Below are positions 1-6,334 of a stretch of DNA of 9,836 nt, in pieces (positions within the stretch are counted from its first letter, which is position 1; every line of letters begins with the position of its first letter). The stretch lies in the NCBI GenBank assembly GCA_031255395.1, contig JAIRSQ010000078.1, positions 1-9,836 of the forward strand, given 5' to 3'. The position numbers were made by a program, and so were the translations under genes. The stretch comes from Spirochaetaceae bacterium (lineage in GTDB: Bacteria; Spirochaetota; Spirochaetia; Treponematales; Breznakiellaceae). Below the pieces are notes generated by a model. That model ran no database searches. It saw only the letters and a program-made list of their open reading frames with translations, and was not told the origin of the DNA.

Positions 1-4
1 AACG

Positions 5-592
5 ATGTTTAAGAATGTTCCCTGCGTCGCCGGATGCGGGAATGCGGCTGTCAGCGGCTCTGATCTTTGCGGACTGCACTGCGTGGACCCGCAAAAGGAA
101 GCGGCGCGCATATCGGAAAACATTTTAAGCCTGAATAATGTCTGCGACCTTAGCGCGGGGTATCTGCGTTTCAAGAATAAAGATTTTTCGTCAAAACATT
201 TTTCCGGCTGTAACTTTACGGAATCATATTTTGAATCGTGCGCTTTTAACGGCTCGACATTTCGCATGACTTTTTTTGACGCGTCCGTTTTTATAGATTG
301 CGATTTTTCAAACAGCGATATGGAGTTTGTATCGTTTGGCCTCTGCGTTTTTGAAAATTGTAAGTTTAACGATTCCGAGCTGATTCATCTGAATTTTAAC
401 GGAGCGACAATCTCGCAGTGTTCGTTTGACCATTCTGATCTTTACAGCAGCCGGTTCAATATGGCAAAAATCGCTCGGACAACAATTGCGGACTGTAACG
501 TAAAAAACGTATTCTTCATAAATTGCGGACAGGATGATGTCAGTTTTAAATCTTCCAACACTAAAGACGCCTTCTTTGAGCTGGAAAAATGA
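5..592 (+). CDS. Pentapeptide-repeat beta-helix protein with N-terminal Cys/His cluster
   Basis: A 195-residue protein of unknown role. From residue 56 to 191 a bulky hydrophobic residue, mostly Phe, recurs every fifth position with almost no break (F56, F61, F66, F71 and on to F191). This is about 28 pentapeptide repeats, enough for about seven turns of a right-handed quadrilateral beta-helix. Such proteins are often binding or scaffolding modules; no catalytic motif is visible. The N-terminus has Cys7, Cys11, Cys22, His25 and Cys26, spaced like a small zinc-binding knuckle. There is no signal peptide, so it is probably cytoplasmic. The start is ATG at 5, but only four upstream bases are visible, so its ribosome site and operon cannot be judged. 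It converges on rlmB with a 41-bp gap that shows no clear terminator. The fold is secure; the function is not known. Confidence 0.85.
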   Translation: MFKNVPCVAGCGNAAVSGSDLCGLHCVDPQKEAARISENILSLNNVCDLSAGYLRFKNKDFSSKHFSGCNFTESYFESCAFNGSTFRMTFFDASVFIDCDFSNSDMEFVSFGLCVFENCKFNDSELIHLNFNGATISQCSFDHSDLYSSRFNMAKIARTTIADCNVKNVFFINCGQDDVSFKSSNTKDAFFELEK

Positions 593-633
593 ACCGTCGC
601 GATTGAGTGTCAGCGCGAACCCGCGGCGGGAAG

Positions 634-1371
634 CTAACGGGCAGGCGCGTCGTCAGCCCGTTGCCGCATAACCTCGTACATAATGACGCCTGCCGCGACA
701 GACACATTCAGGCTGTCAACCCGTCCAAATGAAGGCACGGAAACAAGAGCGTCGCATCTTTCTTTGAGCAGGCGGCTAAGCCCGGCACCCTCCCCGCCAA
801 GGATTATACACACGCGCCCGCGCAGTTCGCTTTTATAGACGGGCGTTCCTTTCATGTCCGCGCCGTATATCCAAAAGCCTTCCTCTTTCAGCCGCTCAAC
901 GGCGCGGGGCAGGTTTGCCACACAGACTGACCGCACCCACGCGGACGCTCCGGCGGAGGTTTTTGCGACAATATCGGCGTTTCTGGCTGTGCGTCTATTG
1001 CGGGTAATCACAATGTCGGCGTTAAATTGATCGCAGGAACGCAGGATAGCACCAAAGTTATGCGGGTCCGTTATCTCGTCCATGACAACGGCAAGGACAT
1101 TTTCTTTGCCGTCCAAGTTTTCTAAAAAAGAGTCTAACGTAACTTCGGCTGATTGATCCGCACCGCTAATTTCAAGCGCTATGCCGCGATGGCCGGGCGA
1201 AACGCGGTCCAGTTCGCTTATACCCTTCCGTATTACAGTTATTCCGCTCTTCGTCGCCAACGATACGATTTCACGCGCTCTCGGACCCGGCTTGGCGACA
1301 AATAACGCGCAATCTGTCGCGCAAACCTTTATCCGTTCCTTGATCGCGTGAAACCCGGTTAAGTATACCAA
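634..1371 (-). CDS. rlmB: 23S rRNA (guanosine-2'-O-)-methyltransferase RlmB, SpoU/TrmH family
   Basis: A 245-residue SPOUT-class methyltransferase that should use S-adenosylmethionine to 2'-O-methylate a guanosine in 23S rRNA. An N-terminal substrate-binding domain (about residues 1-75, beginning YLTGFHAIKE) precedes the catalytic knot. All three SpoU motifs are present: motif 1 DEITDPHNFGAILRS (98-112, with Asn105 and Arg111), motif 2 ILGGEGAGLSR (190-200, Glu194) and motif 3 with SLNVSVAAG (220-228). Length and motifs match RlmB/TrmH family 3. The start is TTG at 1371, directly after an in-frame stop. No good Shine-Dalgarno sequence is visible, so translation may be coupled to the FlaA gene that ends 11 bp upstream. 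A downstream start cannot be excluded. It is the last gene of the flaA transcript. RlmB is favoured over TrmH (tRNA Gm18) by the N-terminal domain; exact substrate is inferred. Confidence 0.93.
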   Translation of the reverse strand: MVYLTGFHAIKERIKVCATDCALFVAKPGPRAREIVSLATKSGITVIRKGISELDRVSPGHRGIALEISGADQSAEVTLDSFLENLDGKENVLAVVMDEITDPHNFGAILRSCDQFNADIVITRNRRTARNADIVAKTSAGASAWVRSVCVANLPRAVERLKEEGFWIYGADMKGTPVYKSELRGRVCIILGGEGAGLSRLLKERCDALVSVPSFGRVDSLNVSVAAGVIMYEVMRQRADDAPAR

Positions 1372-1382
1372 CTAAGACCGGT

Positions 1383-2111
1383 CTACCAGTCATCAAACGG
1401 GTCGTCCGCTTCGCGCATGTCTTCGGTAAACAGGTCTGTAACGGCGCGAAGGTCATCCATATAAACGTAGTAGGAGCCGTAGGCGTCCATCGGATCGCAT
1501 TCGATTCTAAAGCCGGTAACCTTTATGCCTGAAATACTGCTGTAATGATAGTTTTGCTGAACAATCCCGTTCATGCCTAGTTCCTGCTGCGGAGGTATTA
1601 CGGCGGTTAGGTTTTTCCAGCCCTGAAAATTCAGGCGCCCCATATAAATCTCGAAGTTCCGTCCGTGAAAGTCCTGGATCAGCAGAAAAAGCTTATGGTT
1701 ATAGTTGCGGCCGGCAACCCAAACGGAAAGAGTCTTTACAATGCCTTCAACCGGTATGGGACGCGCCGACGTGATATATACGCTGATATTGCCGCGCCTT
1801 AGAAAATCAACCTTTGTGCCTAAAACCTTTGTGTCGGGGATATTGAGATCCGCTTCCGCCTCTATAGGCTTTTTGTTCGCCGGGCCGCCTTCAAACAGCC
1901 TGCTGACAGAAAAACCCGCGTCTGACGAAATATTTGAACGCCAAAAGCCTTCCATTTCAAATTTGTCGACAGACACTTCCGAAAGAGCCTGCTGCGGCAA
2001 GCCGTCGTTCATATCCGTAGCGTTCGGCGTCCCTACTTCCGGCACGTCCTGCGCGACCAGCGCGACAGCGCAAACAGCTATAATCAAACCTGTTAATACT
2101 GAACGTTTCAT
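1383..2111 (-). CDS. flaA: Flagellar filament outer layer (sheath) protein FlaA, second tandem copy
   Basis: A 242-residue secreted protein of the spirochaete FlaA family, which forms a sheath on the periplasmic flagellar filament around the FlaB core. Residues 1-20 are a typical signal peptide (MKR, a hydrophobic stretch, then ALVA before Gln21), so export should be by Sec rather than the flagellar type III route. The mature part has the family's beta-sandwich signature: NISVYITSARPIPVEGIVKT, then SVWVAGRNYNHKLFLLIQD, then the FQGWKNL segment near residues 163-169, and a C-terminal YYVYMDDL strand. The start is ATG at 2111 with a purine-rich AGAGAGG 9 bp upstream. It lies 18 bp after the other FlaA gene and 11 bp before rlmB, so all three are probably one transcript. 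A tandem pair of FlaA-like genes is also known in Treponema pallidum; which paralogue this matches is not decided here. Confidence 0.9.
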   Translation of the reverse strand: MKRSVLTGLIIAVCAVALVAQDVPEVGTPNATDMNDGLPQQALSEVSVDKFEMEGFWRSNISSDAGFSVSRLFEGGPANKKPIEAEADLNIPDTKVLGTKVDFLRRGNISVYITSARPIPVEGIVKTLSVWVAGRNYNHKLFLLIQDFHGRNFEIYMGRLNFQGWKNLTAVIPPQQELGMNGIVQQNYHYSSISGIKVTGFRIECDPMDAYGSYYVYMDDLRAVTDLFTEDMREADDPFDDW

Positions 2112-2129
2112 CGTTAATAGCCTCTCTTT

Positions 2130-2948
2130 TTAGTTTTGGTTGTTTTGGGCGGCGCCGTCCGCGCCCCAAAGTTCCGCCGTTTTCTTGGGATACCCAAGCT
2201 CGTCGCCGTCATAAACCGTTTCATAAATATCGGATAACACTTTAAGCTGGGCGATATAGACATAAAACGGCACAATCTCCGTTACATTGCCGGATACGTC
2301 CCGTTTGAGATCGACATAAGTTTTCTCTTCGGGACTGGTCCAAATGCGGAATTTTACAAACGTCGTGTCATGGATCGAGCGCGGCAGCACGTTTGAAACC
2401 ATAGGTATCCCTGCCGGCACCGCGACGCGCAAGTTTTTCCAGCCGATGTATTTTAGCGATCCAATCGGCAGTCCGTGAATTATGCCTCTGTTATCCCGAA
2501 TATAAATTTCCAGACTATAGTTAAGATTCGAGCCCCAAACCCACGCGTCAACGAACCGCGTGCGCCCTGTCAGCGGTATTTCAACCGGCTGTCCGTCTCC
2601 GTCGGCAAGCGTGGGGTAAATGTCTATCCAGTTGTAGCCGTGCCGGTCAAAAGCTCCTTGAATTCCAAGGCTCTTTATATTAGGGTACTGCCTGAGCAGA
2701 GCCTGCGGAACAGCGGCTATCGGACTGATGACGGGAAAAGTTTGAGAGTCCGTCTTTGTGGAAAACTTGCTTCCTACCGCTTTCCATGTGTAGTTGTACT
2801 CCTCGCCGTCCACACTATACGGCGTGCCGTCAAAATTGTCAAGAATTTTTGATTGAAGCTCTACGGTATTGGAGTCGCTGAACGCCCACGCTACCGGTAA
2901 ACTTATAAAAACAACAAGGCAAAATAGTTTCATACCGCCTGTTCTCAT
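2130..2948 (-). CDS. flaA: Flagellar filament outer layer protein FlaA family, first tandem copy
   Basis: A 272-residue secreted FlaA-family protein, promoter-proximal in the flaA-flaA-rlmB transcript. A signal peptide spans about residues 1-22 (MRTGGMKLF, hydrophobic core, AWA before Phe23). The mature protein opens with ILDNFDG and a YTWKA segment, and shares with its neighbour the VDAWVWGSNLNYSLEIYI strand, the YIGWKNLRVAVP segment (about 167-178) and a C-terminal FYVYIAQLKVL strand. ATG at 2948 is chosen over an upstream in-frame ATG at 3128. AGGAGA lies 7 bp before 2948, a signal peptide follows directly, and a near-consensus promoter at 2989-3017 would fall inside the longer version. 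A second ATG at 2933 (MKLF) is possible but has a poorer ribosome site. The two FlaA proteins are clearly divergent, so they may play different sheath roles. Confidence 0.88.
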   Translation of the reverse strand: MRTGGMKLFCLVVFISLPVAWAFSDSNTVELQSKILDNFDGTPYSVDGEEYNYTWKAVGSKFSTKTDSQTFPVISPIAAVPQALLRQYPNIKSLGIQGAFDRHGYNWIDIYPTLADGDGQPVEIPLTGRTRFVDAWVWGSNLNYSLEIYIRDNRGIIHGLPIGSLKYIGWKNLRVAVPAGIPMVSNVLPRSIHDTTFVKFRIWTSPEEKTYVDLKRDVSGNVTEIVPFYVYIAQLKVLSDIYETVYDGDELGYPKKTAELWGADGAAQNNQN

Positions 2949-2955
2949 ATCGTTT

Positions 2956-2961
2956 TCTCCT
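2956..2961 (-). promoter_or_regulatory. Ribosome binding site deciding the flaA start
   Basis: AGGAGA on the minus strand, 7 bp upstream of ATG at 2948. It is the best Shine-Dalgarno match in the region and supports this start over the in-frame ATG codons at 3128 and 2933. Confidence 0.8.
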
Positions 2962-2988
2962 ATGCCTAAGTTAATTAAGGTTAAATTC

Positions 2989-3017
2989 AGTATATTGGTT
3001 CGCATGACATTTGTCAA
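2989..3017 (-). promoter_or_regulatory. Sigma-70-type promoter of the flaA-flaA-rlmB transcript
   Basis: On the minus strand a perfect -35 box TTGACA (3012-3017) is followed by exactly 17 bp and the -10 box TATACT (2989-2994). Transcription would start near 2982, leaving a leader of about 34 nt before the flaA ATG. The match suggests the flaA genes are read by the housekeeping sigma factor, although fliA is encoded nearby. No sigma-28 pattern (TAAA ... GCCGATAA) is seen at this spot. Confidence 0.8.
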
Positions 3018-3146
3018 ACCCCAGATTAGCCGGTCAAAATTCCCTGTTTTTCCCCCAAGTGTGTCCCGTTCATGCCGGACTTCTCCGCAAGACATCTCAA
3101 AATGATTATCGGCCGTTTGATCCGCCAAGTTGAGGTTTCATTACGC

Positions 3147-3304
3147 CGTCCCGCCTGCCGCTGCGAGGCAGTGGCAACTTGCCGCGGCCTCGCAATGACG
3201 GGCGGGCGTGAACCCCCCGTCATTGCGAGCCCGGCAGGGCGAAGCAATCCAGGCCCAAGCCGCTCCTCCGCCGGGTCGCTTCACCCCGCGGGCTCGCAAT
3301 GACG
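3147..3304. repeat. REP-like array of inverted CGTCATTGCGAG repeats
   Basis: The 438-bp gene-free stretch 2949-3386 contains the flaA promoter and this GC-rich repeat cluster. The 12-mer CGTCATTGCGAG occurs three times: reverse at 3189-3200, forward at 3218-3229 and reverse at 3293-3304. The first pair extends to a 14-bp perfect inverted repeat (3189-3202 with 3216-3229, 13-nt loop). The second pair extends to 16 bp (3218-3233 with 3289-3304). A further arm pair lies at 3162-3169 and 3187-3194, and CGAAGCAATCC follows the middle copy at 3240-3250. This CATTGCGAG ... CGAAGCAATCC pattern resembles a repeat spread between genes in many bacteria. It sits where REP elements commonly lie, after the last gene of an operon (the 3387-4001 gene). 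Short reading frames across it are chance products. The remaining bases 3305-3386 show only a short tandem TTCCTCA repeat (near 3351-3364). Confidence 0.85.
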
Positions 3305-3386
3305 ACTCGTTCCATTGCCCGGATGACTCGCCACTCCCAAATAGACATCATTCCTCATTCCTCATTTACGCGGCAGCCATGCGCTT

Positions 3387-4001
3387 TTACGCGTTTGAAA
3401 CCGGAGTTGGCGTGCCGAGCCGCGGATCTATTCCTGCCATGAACAAAGCCATCTCGACCTCGTTTACGGTTGTGCGGAGACGCTTCGCGATTTCGTGGTT
3501 GGGAACGCCCGACGCTGACAATCGCGCCGCCTCTGGGATAAGGCTCTGCCCGCCTGCCGCCGCCGTATCCTCGTTGCCGCTATCGCCGCCTGTTTCATTT
3601 TCCGTTACGGACACTTTAAGCGGCGGCGGCGTAAAGGCGGTCTCTCTTATATAGCTGCTTTTTCCAAGCCCGCGGTATGCCGCAACAGTCGCGTCCTGTT
3701 TTTTTTCGTTTAATTTTCTTTGCGTTTCTTCGGCTGCCCTGTAATTTTCTATCAAGCCTTCGTGCGCCGCGATACGCCGGTCAACGTCTTCCAGCAGGGA
3801 TTTTAATTTTTTTACGCGTTCTTCGATGAGTTCGGAATCGCGGTCGGCAATCCTGTCGATCTCGTTGATAATTTTAGCGGCTTCCTGTCGCGTTTCCAGA
3901 GGGATTCTGTCGGCACGGGTACGGTTTTTTACATAAAAGAATATGACAAAAAATGAAACAGCGCTGATCAGCAACGCCGCGGATGAAAAAAAATAAGCCA
4001 T
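3387..4001 (-). CDS. Membrane-anchored coiled-coil protein with C-terminal HTH-like region (SwrB/DUF6115-like)
   Basis: A 204-residue protein at the end of the fliA operon. Residues 3-24 form one transmembrane helix at the N-terminus. Residues 37-105 are charged and heptad-like, a likely coiled coil. A Pro/Gly/Glu-rich linker follows (about 122-152). Residues 155-188 (IPEAARLSASGVPNHEIAKR, then LRTTVNEVEMALFM) resemble a helix-turn-helix. This layout, and the position soon after a FliA/SigD gene, resembles Bacillus SwrB and DUF6115 proteins, which sit at the membrane and promote flagellar export-apparatus assembly. The same role is an inference from architecture and context; no close homologue can be shown here. 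The start is ATG at 4001, 51 bp after the preceding gene, the widest gap in the operon, with only a weak GGCGGA ribosome site. Confidence 0.72.
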   Translation of the reverse strand: MAYFFSSAALLISAVSFFVIFFYVKNRTRADRIPLETRQEAAKIINEIDRIADRDSELIEERVKKLKSLLEDVDRRIAAHEGLIENYRAAEETQRKLNEKKQDATVAAYRGLGKSSYIRETAFTPPPLKVSVTENETGGDSGNEDTAAAGGQSLIPEAARLSASGVPNHEIAKRLRTTVNEVEMALFMAGIDPRLGTPTPVSNA

Positions 4002-4052
4002 AAATATCCGCCCGCTTAAATATATTCCAAAAATAGTGCCTGTTTTTAAAAG

Positions 4053-4373
4053 CTATCCCCGTAAATCTATATAATTGCCCAGCGACGGGTCCTGAAAAAA
4101 GGAACGGCTATTCTGTTCGTTCCCGTTTTGAGCGATTTTCTTCCCGCTGTTTTTTTCTGTGTCATGTTTCTTTCCCGATCTTAGCGTCTCCAAACTTTCG
4201 CCGGAATCGCGCGTTTCGTTTACGGCCCGTGATTTTTCTTCGGTTTTTTTTTCAAGAGTGGAGGCGATTATCGCGCCGCGCAACGTGAGCCCGTCTCTCT
4301 GCGAGGAGGCGTCTTTTGCGACCGAATCCAACTGTGAAAAAAGAATTTGCAGATCAATAGGCTGCATTGCCAT
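4053..4373 (-). CDS. Small conserved-looking protein of the flagellar operon, function unknown
   Basis: A 106-residue hydrophilic protein with no signal peptide, membrane helix or recognised domain. The N-terminal PIDLQILFSQLDSVAKD (residues 5-21) looks structured and helical. The middle (about 40-88) is Lys/Glu/Ser/Asn-rich and probably disordered. The C-terminus ends in GNYIDLRG. Small proteins with a similar N-terminal P-I-D-hydrophobic-Q motif and a terminal I-D-hydrophobic tail occur next to FapA-type genes in other bacterial flagellar operons, from memory rather than a search. Its ATG overlaps the stop of the FapA-family gene by one base (TAATG), so it is almost certainly translated by coupling. 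That overlap, and its place between two flagellar-associated genes, supports it as a real gene with a motility-related role. Confidence 0.72.
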   Translation of the reverse strand: MAMQPIDLQILFSQLDSVAKDASSQRDGLTLRGAIIASTLEKKTEEKSRAVNETRDSGESLETLRSGKKHDTEKNSGKKIAQNGNEQNSRSFFQDPSLGNYIDLRG

Positions 4374-6325
4374 TATTTTTCCGCCTTTTGCTGGGTGCCG
4401 GTATCAGATTCGATGTAGCTTATCGCGCGAACCATGTTATTTTCCAAAACAAACGTTGAAGCCTTATACTCCGCGCTTACCGTGTATTTGGAGTCACGAA
4501 TCTTGATTACAACGCCCGGATAAAATTTAGCCGACGCCGAAACCCGTCCGCGCGACGGAAGATCCTGCAACAACTGGCTTAATTCCGTCATTTCTTCGTT
4601 GATCTTTACCAGCTCGTTATTGATTTTATTACGGTTTTCCGTTAATTCCGCAAAGAATTGTTCTTTGTCTTCCGGCAGGGATTTGCGTTGCTGTCTTATA
4701 TTGTTCAGCGTTATCAGGTTGATGTTAATGCCGTCAAATTCCGCCATAAGTTCCTCGCGTTTCGCCGCGAGTTCGTCAAATCTGGCTTTTTTGTTCGGAT
4801 CGAGTCCAACTTCGCATATCGTTTCGGTATTACCGGAAGGGCTTCCGAATGACTTGGCGTTTATTTCTTCGGATGCCCGCAGTTTTCCGCCTATTACAGC
4901 AGCGCGCTTTCCTTGGCAAATTATTCGTTTTTCAGCGATAATGTTTGAATTAAGTATTCCGTCTGATACGACAATCATGTCGCCGGCCTTTACTTCGGCA
5001 TTTTCAATAAATTTTGCCCAAATCGAATGTCCGGCGTTTATAACCTCGCCTTTTTTGCCGTTAATGCCTTGTCTTACGATTATGTCGCCTTCGGCTGTCA
5101 GCGACGCCTTGTCAACCAGTCCGTAAACCTCAATATTTCCGGACGCTTTAATTGAAAACCCTTCCTCAACGTTGCCGTTTACAACAACGTTTCCAAGAAA
5201 AAGAATGTTGCCCGTTTTCAAACCGACAGAGCCTTCAATCGTATAAACGGCTTCAACATTTATTTTTCCGTTTACTATGACAACTTGTCCGTTAATATCG
5301 GAAAGTATTGTACGCCCGTCTTCTGAAAAACGGACATTTTTGCCGAGCGCGACCGGCAAATCCTTGCCGTCATTGGCAGGCAATATATTTCCGGTTACGG
5401 TAACGCCGGCCTCGCCTTTTTGGGCGGGATGCAGTTTTGCGAGATCTTCATCTTTCAAAACGTTTTGAATAATGTTTAATTCTTTAAAATTGACCTTGCC
5501 TTCGGCGCTTTCAGAAAGCTTTACACGGCCAGGCTCCGTTTCAAAAAAGTATTCAAGGTATGAATTCGCGCCGTCAACAGGTTTTTTTGCCTTCGCGACG
5601 CAGACTCTTTCTTTGTAAACCGGATTATCGGCAAACTTTCTTAAATAATCCTCGTTAATACCTACAACAATGCCGTTATTGTTTAGTATATTAATATATT
5701 CTTCGCACGTAAGATCGCGTCCGCCTGTTTTTGGCCTCTTTACTTTTATGAAAGCCGCCATCCCGTCATCGTCTGTCTCGACAGCGACCACGGTGTCGTT
5801 AAACGCGATATGCTGGAAATCCGCCACACGGACATAATCCTTTTCCGGACGCATCAGCAACCGGTCTACGGCGCCGTTATCAAAAACGGAAATGCCGCGT
5901 TTTTCCAATGCCCGCTCGGCCATGTCCGTGTCGGCATAGGCTCCCTCCCCTTCGGGGGCGCTAACTTTCATGTAAACCCCGTCACTGCGGCACTGAACGA
6001 AGATTTTACCGTCAATGTTGATGCCGGTAAATTCCTGCGCCTCGGCCTCCCCTTCCGCAATCTCAGAGTCTGTAAATTCATCTTTGGCGGCAAAAACGTT
6101 TCGCCGATAGGCGCGTATTTTACAGACGTTTTTACCGATGCCAAAAAACGATGTTCGCTTTTCAAGAATTTCGTATTCAATATGGCGCAACGGAACGGAA
6201 AGCAGGGCGGCGGCCTCGGAAATAGCCGCTTCAAGCGTGTCACCTTCCGTTTCAACGATTTTAATGGCGCTGTCAATATCCAAGCGTTCTTTTACAGCAA
6301 CCTGCAACCCAACGAAATCAATCAA
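4373..6325 (-). CDS. FapA-family (DUF342) polymer-forming protein with N-terminal Jag_N-like domain
   Basis: A 650-residue cytoplasmic protein. Residues about 22-74 (EGDTLEAAISEAAALLSVPL, then KRTSFFGIGKNVCKIRAYRR) resemble the Jag_N domain of RNA-binding Jag/KhpB proteins. The long middle and C-terminal part is a DUF342/FapA region. At residues 300-350 are TVTGNILPANDGKDLPVALG and ISDINGQ-like segments typical of the family. From about 355 to 495 Gly-rich short beta repeats (such as GNVVVNGNVEEG and ASGNIEVYGLVD) indicate a beta-helix. Residues 510-590 form a coiled coil, followed by a short beta domain. The family is commonly encoded in flagellar loci; in Vibrio, FapA affects polar flagellation. 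The start is TTG at 6325, with AGAGG overlapping the fliA stop and 6 bp of spacing; no better ATG exists nearby. Domain calls are firm, biochemical function is not established. Confidence 0.87.
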   Translation of the reverse strand: MIDFVGLQVAVKERLDIDSAIKIVETEGDTLEAAISEAAALLSVPLRHIEYEILEKRTSFFGIGKNVCKIRAYRRNVFAAKDEFTDSEIAEGEAEAQEFTGINIDGKIFVQCRSDGVYMKVSAPEGEGAYADTDMAERALEKRGISVFDNGAVDRLLMRPEKDYVRVADFQHIAFNDTVVAVETDDDGMAAFIKVKRPKTGGRDLTCEEYINILNNNGIVVGINEDYLRKFADNPVYKERVCVAKAKKPVDGANSYLEYFFETEPGRVKLSESAEGKVNFKELNIIQNVLKDEDLAKLHPAQKGEAGVTVTGNILPANDGKDLPVALGKNVRFSEDGRTILSDINGQVVIVNGKINVEAVYTIEGSVGLKTGNILFLGNVVVNGNVEEGFSIKASGNIEVYGLVDKASLTAEGDIIVRQGINGKKGEVINAGHSIWAKFIENAEVKAGDMIVVSDGILNSNIIAEKRIICQGKRAAVIGGKLRASEEINAKSFGSPSGNTETICEVGLDPNKKARFDELAAKREELMAEFDGININLITLNNIRQQRKSLPEDKEQFFAELTENRNKINNELVKINEEMTELSQLLQDLPSRGRVSASAKFYPGVVIKIRDSKYTVSAEYKASTFVLENNMVRAISYIESDTGTQQKAEK

Positions 6326-6334
6326 AAGAAACCT

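Noticed and set aside
593..633. Bidirectional terminator between the pentapeptide gene and rlmB
   Set aside because: The GC-rich stretch has no long stem and no T run on either strand.
1705..2133. 142-codon plus-strand open frame opposite flaA
   Set aside because: It is antisense to a well-supported FlaA gene, has no recognisable domain, and ends just past the flaA start.
2949..3128. Sixty-residue N-terminal extension of the first FlaA gene
   Set aside because: It contains the promoter at 2989-3017 and precedes a signal peptide; a clear ribosome site supports the start at 2948.
3072..3302. Open frames over the REP-like array
   Set aside because: They translate repeated palindromes into low-complexity Arg/Pro/Gly sequence and overlap the repeat on both strands.
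3147..3304. CRISPR array
   Set aside because: The repeats alternate in orientation and the spacers are irregular (17 and 63 bp), which fits REP-like palindromes and not CRISPR.
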